From assembly GCF_014202275.1 (NCBI RefSeq), contig NZ_JACHGF010000019.1:1-64000 (forward strand): a DNA stretch of 64,000 nt, in the 5' to 3' direction. The notes under the pieces are model-generated. The model was not told where the DNA came from and did not search any database. It saw only the letters and a list, made by a program, of their open reading frames with translations. The DNA is from Rhabdobacter roseus (GTDB lineage Bacteria; Bacteroidota; Bacteroidia; Cytophagales; Spirosomataceae). A program made the position numbers and the translations under genes. How positions within the stretch are numbered: position 1 is the first letter of the stretch; each line of letters starts with the position of its first letter. Of the stretch, positions 1-8,315 are shown one piece after another.

Positions 1-118
1 TCTTCGACTGAAAATTTTCTCCTTGACATAATCCTACTAATTTAAGGGGTTTAATTAGTAGAATCCAGTTCCAGGTTTTTAGGGGGCTAGTACAGGAATT
101 TCAAAAGATTTTGAAAAG

Positions 119-1756
119 TTGTCTATTTATAGTGTAGTCTCAAATGAATATAATAAAACTTTTGATATAGATACTGTCTCCATTGGAAATGGTGGTGATA
201 CCGGTATTGACGGAATTGCTATAATTGTTAATGGACAATTAGTGGAATCTATTGAAGAGGTAGATGACTTACTCGATAAAAATAATTCACTTGAAGTTTC
301 CTATATTTTCATTCAAGCTAAGTCCTCTTCAAGTTTTGATAGTGGGTCAATTAATACATTTATTTTTGGTGTTTTAGATTTCTTTTCAGATGCCCCTAGC
401 CTTGTTAGGAATGATGACGTTATTAAACATGCTGAAATTTCTAACTACATTTACAGTAAAGCTCCAAGATTTAAACAAAATCCAGCATTAAAGCTTTATT
501 ATATTACTACAGGTAAATGGCTGGAAGACCAAAATCTAATGGCAGTAATAAATAACGGAAAGCAAAGTCTAGAGCAAACTAATTTATTTGAAACTGTAAG
601 CTTTATATCATTCGGTGCACGTGAACTCGCAGGCGCTTATAGAAAAACAAAAGAAGCAATTTCAACTACTATCACTTTCATGAAAAGAATAACGATACCT
701 AATATAAACGGAGTGTCACAGGCATATATTGGGCTTTTGCCTTTCAACGAGTTTAATAAAATTGTTTCTGATACAGAGGGTAATTTATTAAATGTTTTTG
801 AGGATAATGTTCGAGATTTTCAGGGAGAGAATAATGATGTAAATGGAGGTATATCGCTAACAATTAATGGAAATGATTCAGAAATTTTCAGTGTACTAAA
901 TAATGGTGTAACTATAGTTGCAAGCTCTATTTCACCTACCGGAGATCAGTTTACAATAAAAGATTATCAAATTGTTAATGGATGTCAAACAAGTAATGTG
1001 CTTTATAATAATAGAAAAAGTTTAAATATTAATAAGGTTCATATTCCTGTAAAGCTAATTGCTACAAGTGATGATGAAATAAAGACAAGGATTACTTTGG
1101 CAACAAATAACCAGACTCCCATTAAAAAGGAACAATTAGCTGCTCTTACTGCATTCCAAAGAAGCCTTGAGCAATATTATAATTCTTATAATGGTGAAAT
1201 GAAACTTTATTATGAAAGAAGAGCTAAGCAATTTAACTCTGATAATTCTGTGGTAAAATCTAAAATAATCACAGTTCCACTACAAATAAAATCATTTGCG
1301 TCAATGTTTTTAAACGAACCCCATTTTGTTACCAGTTTTTTTGGTAGTATAGTAAAGAGATTGAACGAAGAAAAAGGTCAAATATTTAATTCTGATCATG
1401 CATATTCTCCTTACTATACGAGTGCATTTGCTTATTACAAGTTAGAAACTCATTTCAGAAGAAATAATATTGATAAAACGTATAAAAAGGCGCGTTTTCA
1501 TATTATAATGTTATTTAGAGTATTGTTTGAGAAGGAAAACTTGCCTCCCTTTAATAATATAGCTAAAATGGATAAATACTGTGATACTTTGTTATCTATT
1601 TTAGCAGATGATCATAAGTCATTATTAGCGTTTCAAAAATGTATTTCTATTATTAATGATGCTGATTTTGATATTAGTGTTAAGCAAGATTTAAAGTATG
1701 TTTATAAGACAAGAATCCTAATTGATTATGTTAGTAGACATGAAAGTAATTTATGA
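119..1756 (+). CDS. AIPR-family (abortive phage infection) protein, 5' end uncertain
   Basis: Recognised as an AIPR protein, a family linked to abortive phage resistance. Family marks seen: FEDNVRDFQG (residues 227-236), LNNGVTI (260-266), YQIVNGCQTSN (283-293) and a later ATNNQTPI. The N-terminal part carries a restriction-endonuclease-like pattern, GGDTGIDG (25-32) followed by FIQAKSS (64-70), which fits a PD-(D/E)xK nuclease fold with Q in place of the acidic residue. The given start is TTG; the frame opens only at 83, after a TAG at 80-82, and contains no ATG before residue 1. The family normally has more residues before the GGD motif, so the 5' end is probably truncated or frameshifted. 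The gene is very AT-rich and lacks the GTAC octamer common elsewhere, suggesting transfer. Family confidence is high; function as active defence is inferred. Confidence 0.8.
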   Translation: MSIYSVVSNEYNKTFDIDTVSIGNGGDTGIDGIAIIVNGQLVESIEEVDDLLDKNNSLEVSYIFIQAKSSSSFDSGSINTFIFGVLDFFSDAPSLVRNDDVIKHAEISNYIYSKAPRFKQNPALKLYYITTGKWLEDQNLMAVINNGKQSLEQTNLFETVSFISFGARELAGAYRKTKEAISTTITFMKRITIPNINGVSQAYIGLLPFNEFNKIVSDTEGNLLNVFEDNVRDFQGENNDVNGGISLTINGNDSEIFSVLNNGVTIVASSISPTGDQFTIKDYQIVNGCQTSNVLYNNRKSLNINKVHIPVKLIATSDDEIKTRITLATNNQTPIKKEQLAALTAFQRSLEQYYNSYNGEMKLYYERRAKQFNSDNSVVKSKIITVPLQIKSFASMFLNEPHFVTSFFGSIVKRLNEEKGQIFNSDHAYSPYYTSAFAYYKLETHFRRNNIDKTYKKARFHIIMLFRVLFEKENLPPFNNIAKMDKYCDTLLSILADDHKSLLAFQKCISIINDADFDISVKQDLKYVYKTRILIDYVSRHESNL

Positions 1757-2189
1757 TCACATTTGTAAGCGTAATAAATTTATATTAAAAATTGTTACTT
1801 CTGAAATATCTCCCATAACTTCACCCTAGGGTGATTTTCCAGACCAAAAGGCTTGAAAAAAACAGGTAGTGGGTTTTTGGCCTAATACGCTTCGTGAGCG
1901 GCGGATAGCTCATTTATCCGCCGGTTATGCAACTCCATCGTTTCTTCGTCCAACACAGCCGGTACTTTCTTCTTGCGTCCCATCTTAGAAATGACAATCC
2001 CTACACATGTACTATTCCTGCGGAATCGCAACGGCAATACCATGGTTTGCTAGATTGAAATACATAGCAACTACATAATGTACATGTTTAGTACTTTCTA
2101 TAAATACAATATTCCATGCCGATAGGGCCTTTGTAATCAGTATACGGAACTATCTAAACGGCTTTAGGGACACTTGCTACGGTTTCTCC
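1757..2189. other. Intergenic segment at edge of AT-rich island
   Basis: This gap separates the AIPR gene from the DUF5618 gene. It holds a perfect 14-nt palindrome, TCACCCTAGGGTGA, at 1821-1834, a 33-codon minus-strand reading frame (separate entry), and an AT-rich stretch from about 2040 to 2160. Base composition changes here from AT-rich to the GC-rich background, so this may be the boundary of an acquired segment. No transposase or integrase is recognisable. Confidence 0.5.
1882..1983 (-). CDS. Possible 33-residue basic-start peptide or gene remnant
   Basis: An ATG-initiated minus-strand frame encodes 33 residues beginning MGRKKKVPAVLDEE and ending at TAG. It has a lysine-rich start and a hydrophilic helical remainder. 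I do not recognise it. It may be the N-terminal remnant of a larger DNA-binding or transposase-like protein left at the island edge, or chance. Its AAAGTACCGG stretch resembles the GTAC motif of the native genome rather than the AT-rich AIPR segment. Confidence 0.25.
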   Translation of the reverse strand: MGRKKKVPAVLDEETMELHNRRINELSAAHEAY

Positions 2190-2579
2190 CTAAATCATCG
2201 ACAGCATTTTCTCGGTAGCGTCCAGGCCTTCTTTGATGGTCCGGACGGAAGGCGTGCCGTGGTAGTAACCGGCCAGGTGCAGGGTGTCGTAGGCCTCGTT
2301 GAGGTAGGAAAGAAGCGTTTTGTTGTATTTTCTCAGGCGGGTGCGGTAGTCGTCGATGCTCCGGGGTTTGGTATACTTGAGCCCTTCTTTCTTTTTGAGG
2401 TACTCATCCACGATCATAAGGGTAGCATTGTAGGCCGTTCCAGATGCCATCTGAACGTACTTTATGTCATGGTATTCGTTTCCTTCCTTGCGCGCTTTGG
2501 TCCGGAGTATTTCCTTGGCATTGTCCAGATAGCGATTTATTTCACTGTGTGAATCCATTTGTAAAAGGCTTTTTACCAA
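2190..2579 (-). CDS. DUF5618 family protein
   Basis: A 129-residue soluble, helical protein recognised as DUF5618, a small Bacteroidota family of unknown function with a HEPN-like look. Family-like features are the N-terminal INRYLDNAKEIL helix, the central DIKYVQMASGTAYNATL block and the AYDTLHLAGYYHGTPSV block near the C-terminus. A second in-frame ATG at residue 8 (MDSHSEINRYL) is an equally plausible start because the conserved part begins there. It lies alone between the AIPR segment and a decayed repeat; no operon partner is visible. No catalytic motif is evident, and a toxin or antitoxin role cannot be claimed from the sequence. Confidence 0.75.
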   Translation of the reverse strand: MVKSLLQMDSHSEINRYLDNAKEILRTKARKEGNEYHDIKYVQMASGTAYNATLMIVDEYLKKKEGLKYTKPRSIDDYRTRLRKYNKTLLSYLNEAYDTLHLAGYYHGTPSVRTIKEGLDATEKMLSMI

Positions 2580-2582
2580 AGA

Positions 2583-2812
2583 TACAACAAGAATTTTGAA
2601 ATTGAGTTGCTACTAGTTCCAACAAAGTGCCATAAACACGCCATGTTTGTAGCCCAAAGTACCCCCAATCCCGCCGCTAAAGCGTGAAATCCCCGAGCGC
2701 AGCCTTCCGTTTTTTCAACCGGCCCGACCAGATCCTTAGCTAGAAGAACGCCCGTAACGCCACCACGCCCAGCAGGGCTAGCAAGAGGCCGTACTTGGCC
2801 GGGCTGAAATTT
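2583..2812. repeat. Degenerate repeat, condensed copy of 4211-4697
   Basis: Three blocks here recur in the same order and orientation on the other side of the metallophosphoesterase gene. ACAAGAATTTTGAAA at about 2585 matches about 4213. ATGTTT(G/A)TAGCCCAAAGTA at about 2643 matches about 4345. An ungapped stretch of about 125 nt at 2686-2810 matches 4571-4695 at roughly 80 per cent by eye. The space between the second and third blocks is about 20 nt here but about 200 nt in the other copy, which carries a large hairpin there. Confidence 0.8.
2686..2812 (-). pseudogene. Decayed 3' fragment of the membrane-protein gene at 4550-5107
   Basis: Translated on the minus strand, this block gives FSPAKYGLLLALLGVVAL, then an in-frame TAG, then WSGRLKKRKAALGDFT. 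The intact gene at 4550-5107 reads FSPAKYGLLLALLVVVILQ, then QARMWSGRLKKLKA, then LEDFT. The copy therefore contains only the last transmembrane helix and C-terminal tail, with one nonsense change (CAG to TAG) and several substitutions. It has no start codon. It is part of the repeat pair flanking the metallophosphoesterase gene. Confidence 0.8.
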
Positions 2813-2829
2813 TTGTTAACCCTAAATCC

Positions 2830-4071
2830 TTATTTAGTACCCCTACGGGCAATATCAAAAGATCCCACTACGGTGCCGTCATCAATGTACATTTTGGCGT
2901 CCAGCTGCTTGGCAGTGGCCTGCACTTTGATGATGGTCCGGGTGCCGCCTTTGGCGGGCCCGGGGCCGGTACCCCAGCCGCCGCCCACGAGTACGGGGTA
3001 GTGGTGCGTGGCGGGATTGGCCGGACGGGCCGCGTAGCGGTGTGTATGCCCCGAGATCGCCAAATCTACTTTTCCCTTATTCAGCAGGGGATTGAAAAGC
3101 TTGGCGCAGTGCTCTCTGCCGTGCCAGTCCTTGCCTTCAAACATCGGAATATGGATGAACACGACCCGAAAAGCCGCTTTCTTAAACGCCGGGTTCTGGA
3201 TTTCGGACGCGAGCCACTGGGCTTGCTCCTCCCGGTAGGGGTCAAAGGCTACCAGGCCCGAATACTCGTCGTCCGAGTCGGGCTTGTCTTCACCCGAGTC
3301 AAGTACCACAAAACGGACCGGCCCGCGGGTGAACGCGTAGTAACAGCGCTCCTCGGGGTAGTCGAAGTAGTCAAACATCTGCCGGGCAAAATTCCCCCGG
3401 GGCTCGTGGTTTCCCTGCACCATTACAAAAGGCAGCGACGTAGAAAACATCGTATTGGACGGCGCGATAAGATCGCTCAGGATAGGACCCTCACCGTCGC
3501 AAAAGTCGAAGGCATCGCCGTTGTACACCACAAAATCGTAATCCTTTTCGGGAGCAAATTTTTGCAGCATTTCCGTGATAATGGCCGGATGGTTATGCAG
3601 GTCGTTGAATACCACAAAACTTATTTCGTCTTCCTTTTCGGCGGGCGTTTTGAAGGTAAAGGGACCCTGCTCGATGGTTTCGCCGAAGGTCACTTTGTAG
3701 GGCTTGAACGAGAGGATTTCCCTCGAAAAAACGCGGTATTCATAGTCGGTGTCGGCGGTAAGGCCGGTGACCCTGATCTTATTGACGCGGTTGTAAGCCT
3801 GGTTTAGGCCGTGTTTAGCGGAGGTTACTTTGCGGGGCGTTTCCCCTTTTTTGTTAATCTCGACCCAATTGTACGCCTTGTTGGAATTGACCCACATAAT
3901 CGTAACGGCCTGCGCCGAGAGGGTCTGGAGGTAGGGGGCCGTCAGGAATACGTTGGGCTCGGCCACCGGGCTTTTTTTCGCTTCCAGGTTCACGACCGGC
4001 AACGCGCCGATCAGCCCGGCTTTGGAAAGTCCGCTGAGAAAAGTTCTTCTTTTGATGTTTTTGTTTTTCAT
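2830..4071 (-). CDS. Secreted purple-acid-phosphatase-like metallophosphoesterase
   Basis: A 413-residue calcineurin-like phosphoesterase predicted to hydrolyse phosphate esters outside the cytoplasm. The N-terminus has a twin-arginine-type signal, RRTFLSG (8-14) followed by a hydrophobic stretch. Residues about 41-143 look like the fibronectin-III-like N-terminal domain of purple acid phosphatases. The metallophosphatase core shows FNDLHNH (D157, H159), NGDAFD (D186), QGNHE (N221-E223), a VVFIHIP histidine and SGHTHRY. The usual GDxxDR is replaced by GDAFDF. It stands alone, flanked by two degenerate copies of the 2.6/4.2 kb repeat, and the next upstream gene belongs to a separate operon. 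Substrate is not predictable. Confidence 0.85.
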   Translation of the reverse strand: MKNKNIKRRTFLSGLSKAGLIGALPVVNLEAKKSPVAEPNVFLTAPYLQTLSAQAVTIMWVNSNKAYNWVEINKKGETPRKVTSAKHGLNQAYNRVNKIRVTGLTADTDYEYRVFSREILSFKPYKVTFGETIEQGPFTFKTPAEKEDEISFVVFNDLHNHPAIITEMLQKFAPEKDYDFVVYNGDAFDFCDGEGPILSDLIAPSNTMFSTSLPFVMVQGNHEPRGNFARQMFDYFDYPEERCYYAFTRGPVRFVVLDSGEDKPDSDDEYSGLVAFDPYREEQAQWLASEIQNPAFKKAAFRVVFIHIPMFEGKDWHGREHCAKLFNPLLNKGKVDLAISGHTHRYAARPANPATHHYPVLVGGGWGTGPGPAKGGTRTIIKVQATAKQLDAKMYIDDGTVVGSFDIARRGTK

Positions 4072-4549
4072 GAAGTAAAGGTCTTGCTGCTTGATTTTGA
4101 GGCCAATACCCGGATTCGGCGGAAGGTCTGAGAGATGACTATTCTTCCACAGCGGGCGGGATAGGGGAGATGGCAGGCGGGGGTGGTCGCATCCATCCGA
4201 CTTTTAAAGGTAGAACAAGAATTTTGAAACTGAATAAGCTACGGGTATTGACTAACTACTGGTAACTTTACCCCTACTTTTTTTGCGCGGGCTCATTAGG
4301 AAGAAATCAATAAGAACGAGCCGAATCCGTGCCGTAGGCAGGCGATGTTTATAGCCCAAAGTATCCCGTGAACCTGCCCGCGTGCCGCTAGGTACGCAAC
4401 CCACCGCACGTTGCGTACCTAGTGGCACGCGGGTTCCCCACTTACGTCTTTTCTACAAACATTCGACCGCTACGCGGCCAGGAAGGCGCGTTGTTGATTT
4501 GTACGTTTGTATGTAAACGCTTCTGAATTCCTAAAGCACATCCGCGGTT
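4072..4549. other. Non-coding region with repeat blocks and large hairpin
   Basis: No protein-coding gene is supported here. The region holds the longer copy of the degenerate repeat (blocks near 4213 and 4345) and a 24-bp inverted repeat at 4377-4433. It lies downstream of the serine hydrolase/sigma/membrane protein operon and upstream of the metallophosphoesterase gene, so it probably contains the terminator of the first and the promoter of the second. No other pattern stands out. Confidence 0.5.
4377..4433. terminator. 24-bp inverted repeat with 9-nt loop
   Basis: Left arm 4377-4400 and right arm 4410-4433 pair over 24 positions with one mismatch (CCCGCGTGCC.CTAGGTACGCAAC type arm). The loop is CCACCGCAC. 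The arms include GTAC. There is no U-tract on either side, so this may be a transcription end for the minus-strand operon 4550-6963 or a different structured element. Confidence 0.5.
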
Positions 4550-5107
4550 TCAGCGCCCTTGCTCGTTGGTGAAATCCTCAAGCGTAGCCTTCAATTTTTT
4601 CAACCGGCCCGACCACATCCTTGCCTGGAAAAACGCCTGTAGGATGACCACGACCAGCAGGGCCAGTAGGAGGCCGTACTTGGCCGGACTGAAGCTGATC
4701 ACCGAGGCGAAGAACAAAAGCAGGCCGAGGGAAGCCAGTACCCGCACCGCCGTGGAGAGCACGGCCAATCGTTTGAGCTTGGCGTGGTAGGCGGTCAGTG
4801 CGCGCAGCAAGTCGGCATCGGCGGCTACTTTCCGGGCGGCCAGGTACCCTGCCGCCGTGTGGACAAGCAGCAAAACCAGCGTGGCCACCAGGGCCAGGTT
4901 GGCGTATAGGGGCTTTTGGTGGCCGTCAAAAAAGTCATAATAAAAAACCAGCAGCAGCGAAAAAAAGAACGCTTCGATGGCAAACTGTCGGCGTATCTTC
5001 TTCAGTACCGGATGGGCCCGTTCGGCGCGCATTTTTTTTAGCTGGTCGGGTCCTTTTTTGGGGTTGGTTTCGGCGTTCCAGGCCGCTTTGAGTTGGTCAA
5101 ATTCCAT
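4550..5107 (-). CDS. Four-helix membrane protein coupled to ECF sigma factor
   Basis: A 185-residue protein I do not recognise as a named family. The cytoplasmic-looking N-terminus (about 45 residues, starting MEFDQLKAAWNAE) is charged. It is followed by about four hydrophobic helices in two pairs (about 45-60, 70-90, 117-137, 142-160) and a basic C-terminal tail. It begins 3 nt after the stop of the ECF sigma gene, so translation is probably coupled. Small membrane proteins in this position often act as anti-sigma or sensor partners, and that role is inferred from position only. A decayed copy of its last 42 codons lies at 2686-2812. Confidence 0.7.
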   Translation of the reverse strand: MEFDQLKAAWNAETNPKKGPDQLKKMRAERAHPVLKKIRRQFAIEAFFFSLLLVFYYDFFDGHQKPLYANLALVATLVLLLVHTAAGYLAARKVAADADLLRALTAYHAKLKRLAVLSTAVRVLASLGLLLFFASVISFSPAKYGLLLALLVVVILQAFFQARMWSGRLKKLKATLEDFTNEQGR

Positions 5108-5110
5108 AGC

Positions 5111-5584
5111 TTAGCTCGTTAGCAGGTTTTGTATTTTTTTCTTGATCCGGTTGAGTTTTACGCCTACATTTCCCACCGAAAGGCCGGTTATCTCGGCGAT
5201 TTCCTGGTAGCTGATGTCTTCGAGGTACAGGGCTATGAGCGAGCGGTCGGCCTCGTTGAGCTGTTTGAGGGCCCACAGCAGTTGCTCCTGCCGGACGAGT
5301 AGGTTTTCGTCCGGCGCGTCCGTTTGCTCCGGCAAAGTACCGGGGTAGTGCAGGCGAGGGGCCTTTTGGCGCAGCGAAGCCAGGGCCGTATTCAGCCCTA
5401 CCCGGTACATCCAGGTCGTTACCTTGGCGCGTTGTTCGAAGCGCTGTTTGGAGCGCCAAAGTTGGTAGACGATTTCCTGAAAGAGATCCTCGCGGTCTTC
5501 GGGCGTGTCGCGGTAGAGGCGGCACAGCTTGTGGATGAGCCCCTGGTGTTGCTCGATCAGGGAGAGGAATTCGGGCTCGGTCAT
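5111..5584 (-). CDS. ECF-type RNA polymerase sigma-70 factor
   Basis: A 157-residue extracytoplasmic-function sigma factor. Region 2 carries DREDLFQEIVYQLWRS (about 30-45) and the TTWMYRVGLNTA segment. Region 4 carries LNEADRSLIALYLED, then a helix-turn-helix IAEITGLSVGNVGVKLNR near the end. Length is normal for the family. Its ATG overlaps the stop of the upstream serine hydrolase gene by 4 nt (ATGA), and the membrane protein gene follows after 3 nt. The three genes therefore form one translationally coupled unit. It would direct RNA polymerase to a small regulon; the inducing signal cannot be read. Confidence 0.9.
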   Translation of the reverse strand: MTEPEFLSLIEQHQGLIHKLCRLYRDTPEDREDLFQEIVYQLWRSKQRFEQRAKVTTWMYRVGLNTALASLRQKAPRLHYPGTLPEQTDAPDENLLVRQEQLLWALKQLNEADRSLIALYLEDISYQEIAEITGLSVGNVGVKLNRIKKKIQNLLTS

Positions 5585-6963
5585 GGTTCCATACGCATAA
5601 AAAGGATGTTTTGCCCGCGCCCATCGGCGCTCACCGAGGCAATGGTACCTTCGTCGTTTCTTTGAAAGGTAAACGTCACGGACACTTTTTTGCCAAAAAA
5701 CCGAAGCTCGGCCGACTTAAAAAGCTCAAATGGCGGATTCCCGCCCAGCTTGGCGTAAAGCTTGCCGTCGGCCGTGAGGATACGAAGTACCTGGCCGGAG
5801 GTAGTTTGGTACGCGCCGGGTAGTTGCGTAATATCTTGCTGGGAGGGTACTTGGGCCTCTAGTAGTTCGGGCATCGAAAAGGGCAGCTCCAGCATGATTT
5901 TTTCAAGATCTGCCCACAACTGGTTGACGGGTAGAGTCGACACGTTGCTGAGGATGATCAGGCTGGTTTTGGTCCGCGGGTACATCACCGACAGGGCCGA
6001 GCACCCGAAGGTACCTCCGCCGGTATAGCGCGCCTCGGGAAGTACCCCCGACGCCCCCCGCAGGTACCAGCCGTAGCCGTAGGGGTCGGTGTGGCCGTTG
6101 ACACTTCCCGGATTTTGCACCGAAAAGAGCCGTTCTGTCACTTTGGGACTCGTCCAGGTACCTTCCATCAAATGCGCATTCCACCGCACTAGATCCGCCG
6201 CTGACGTATACAAATCACCGGAGCCTTTCATCAGACTCATATCCCGGTAGGGAGCTACCTGCAAGCTGTCTCCGGCCAGATGGTAGCCGCTGGTCATGAG
6301 AGGTACCACACGACCGGACGAATACAGGCCGGAAGCGCGCATGTCCAACGGCTCCAAAACGTGTTTGTCCAGAATATTCGCGAAGCTATCCTGGTAGATC
6401 TGCTCCAGGATCGTAGCCAGCAGGAAATAGCCCGGACTCGAATAGTGCGTACCGGTGCCGGGTGGGAAAAGGAGCGGCATCCCGAAGATTTCGGCCTGGG
6501 CCTGCGAAGCACTGAGCGGAAGCCGGGACTTCACGGCCCAGTAGTCGCGGATGCCTTCGTTGTGCGGAATCCCGGCGGTATGGGTCAGGAGCTGATGGAG
6601 GGTGATCGAATGCCAAGGGGCGGGGGCCTCCGGAAAAAAACGGCTCAGTGGGGCGTCCAGGTGTAGTTTCCCGTCTTCAACGGCCTTAACGACCAAAGCG
6701 GCCGTGAATTGCTTGGTAATGGAGGCGATCCGGAAACGGGAGGACGTACGGATCGGGGCGGCCAGTTCAACCGACGCCAGGCCGATGGTATCCACGAAGA
6801 CTTCGGCGGGGGTACCTATGAGCACGATTCCCTGAAAACCCATCCGTTTTTGCTGGGTAAGGAGGTACTGATGGATCTTGGCCTGAACGTGAGGTTTAAG
6901 CTGGCCGTGCGCGGGCAGGGAGAGGAGGAAGAGGCCGCAAAGTAGTCTGCTCATTGATTTCAT
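5581..6963 (-). CDS. Exported class C beta-lactamase-like serine hydrolase
   Basis: A 460-residue serine hydrolase of the beta-lactamase/penicillin-binding-protein-like superfamily, probably acting in the periplasm. A signal peptide (about 1-20, ending AHGQ) precedes the catalytic domain. The active-site tetrad is S81-I-T-K84 in FRIASITKQFTAA. Further marks are LLTHTAG (about 125-131) and HYSSPGY, with Y174 as the probable general base. After about residue 360 comes a smaller C-terminal domain typical of esterase or peptidase members. It is the first gene of the operon with the ECF sigma factor (4-nt overlap), an unusual leader for such a unit. Substrate could be a peptide, ester or lactam. 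Confidence 0.85.
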   Translation of the reverse strand: MKSMSRLLCGLFLLSLPAHGQLKPHVQAKIHQYLLTQQKRMGFQGIVLIGTPAEVFVDTIGLASVELAAPIRTSSRFRIASITKQFTAALVVKAVEDGKLHLDAPLSRFFPEAPAPWHSITLHQLLTHTAGIPHNEGIRDYWAVKSRLPLSASQAQAEIFGMPLLFPPGTGTHYSSPGYFLLATILEQIYQDSFANILDKHVLEPLDMRASGLYSSGRVVPLMTSGYHLAGDSLQVAPYRDMSLMKGSGDLYTSAADLVRWNAHLMEGTWTSPKVTERLFSVQNPGSVNGHTDPYGYGWYLRGASGVLPEARYTGGGTFGCSALSVMYPRTKTSLIILSNVSTLPVNQLWADLEKIMLELPFSMPELLEAQVPSQQDITQLPGAYQTTSGQVLRILTADGKLYAKLGGNPPFELFKSAELRFFGKKVSVTFTFQRNDEGTIASVSADGRGQNILFMRMEP

Positions 6964-7148
6964 TCGTTTTTGGCAATTAGTAGGAAAAACCAGGAAATAC
7001 TTACAGCGCAGGCGAAAAGGAATTCACGCGGGCACCATACAGGTACCTTAGTATCCTTTTTGGGAAGTCAACTACTGTACGTTATGAAATGGCCGCTATA
7101 AACCGTATTTTTACTCTCCGCGCTGAATGGACTATTTTATCCACCTCT

Positions 7149-7664
7149 ATGAATAAACGTATGACGCTTTCTGGGCTCCGTTCGGTTTTATTACCATTTC
7201 TCCTGATCCTGCTCTTCCTACCTTTTCCCAGCCAGGCCCAGGATTGCTCCGGTAGGGTCAGCACATTCCGCTTCCAGGACTTTACCATCAGCGAAAGTAG
7301 GAGTGAGGGGGGCATTTTGTTTTCAACCTTAATTCTTCCCACGGGCGATACGGTTTTTAGCATTACCGTAACCTTTAAGGCCTGGATGTCCATTCACTCC
7401 TTTGATGATATTTGGCTCTTTCCCGGGGAAGATACCTGGCGACCCATTAAGGTAGGTATTACTAATATCCGCCACGGAAAGAGCGAAGGACGGTATATCT
7501 ACACGGCCAGCGCGCTACTAACCGCCGCCGAAGCTTCCCTGCTAGCGCACCACAAGATAGGCTACGCCCAGATGGATCTGTTTATCGAGCTAGTACCGGA
7601 CGCCCTGCAAACCGAGCTGAAGCGAGCGGCCTGTTGTACTTTTCTGGCTCAAGCGGCTGAGTAG
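7149..7664 (+). CDS. Secreted protein of unknown function
   Basis: A 171-residue protein I do not recognise. The ATG at 7149 is preferred over an upstream in-frame ATG at 7089 because it places a signal peptide at the N-terminus (MNKRMTLSGL, hydrophobic core LLPFLLILLFL, cleavage near SQAQ). The mature part contains three cysteines (one at its start, a CC pair near the end) and looks beta-rich. It faces the serine hydrolase gene across a divergent 185-nt region. No enzymatic motif is visible. Confidence 0.65.
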   Translation: MNKRMTLSGLRSVLLPFLLILLFLPFPSQAQDCSGRVSTFRFQDFTISESRSEGGILFSTLILPTGDTVFSITVTFKAWMSIHSFDDIWLFPGEDTWRPIKVGITNIRHGKSEGRYIYTASALLTAAEASLLAHHKIGYAQMDLFIELVPDALQTELKRAACCTFLAQAAE

Positions 7665-7918
7665 GGAAAGAGGGTATGCCACCTGGTGAGGTGCCTGCCA
7701 AGCCCGCAAAGTACCTAATAATGCCTATACCGTTAGTGCGGGGTACTTTCGTAAACATATGTTTTCTAAAAAAGGAGATTTTCCTACAAAGAGTCATGCA
7801 CCAAGCGTTGCACGGTTTCTGGGGCCGCGTAGGCAAACCAAGCCAAGGACACAAAAACAGTAGCGTATTTCCAACCTTTAGGTACCTTGCCGGGTCAATC
7901 CACGTAAAAAGAAGAAAG

Positions 7919-8218
7919 ATGCGCTACGTACTTTGTTTACTGTTATTGGTAGGTACTTTCGCTTGCCAGAAAGATCGGGTAGGGCCGGAGCGGGTGGCCT
8001 TCGTCAGCGGCCAAGATTTTGCCCTATGTGGAGGCTGCGGGGGTTGGTTTGTGGACATAGTCGAAGGGGCCGACACGGCCCGCTACCGGGCCGATGTACC
8101 CGCGCCCTTCAATCAGGCAGGTACCCCGGTCTGGATTCGGTACGAGCGTGACCTCAGCGACGGCTTAAAAGAACACGGCCGGTGGATCAACATTCGGTCT
8201 ATCCGGAACAGAAAGTAA
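7919..8218 (+). CDS. Small lipoprotein of unknown function
   Basis: A 99-residue protein beginning MRYVLCLLLL with a lipobox LVGTFAC (C16), so it should be lipid-anchored after cleavage. The mature part has a CGGCGG cysteine cluster and ends in a basic tail. The frame extends upstream to 7676, but those codons look like non-coding sequence and the lipoprotein signal fixes the start at 7919. It ends just before a bidirectional-looking terminator that separates it from the convergent sulfatase gene. I do not recognise the family. Confidence 0.65.
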   Translation: MRYVLCLLLLVGTFACQKDRVGPERVAFVSGQDFALCGGCGGWFVDIVEGADTARYRADVPAPFNQAGTPVWIRYERDLSDGLKEHGRWINIRSIRNRK

Positions 8219-8283
8219 GGGACGAAAGCGCTCTCTTGTACGCCTTTTCTGAAAAAGCACACCAAGTACCCTACCAAAAAAAA

Positions 8284-8315
8284 TCCCGGAGGCAATACCC
8301 CCGGGCTTTCTATTT
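8284..8315. terminator. Hairpin between convergent genes
   Basis: CCCGGAGG and CCCCCGGG arms around a short loop form a GC-rich stem preceded by an A-run and followed by CTTTCTATTTTTT. It lies between the plus-strand lipoprotein gene and the minus-strand sulfatase gene and can serve both. Confidence 0.7.

Noticed and set aside
7676-7918. Upstream part of the lipoprotein frame as coding
   Set aside because: The lipobox signal fixes the start at 7919. Upstream codons show no conserved character and would bury the signal peptide.
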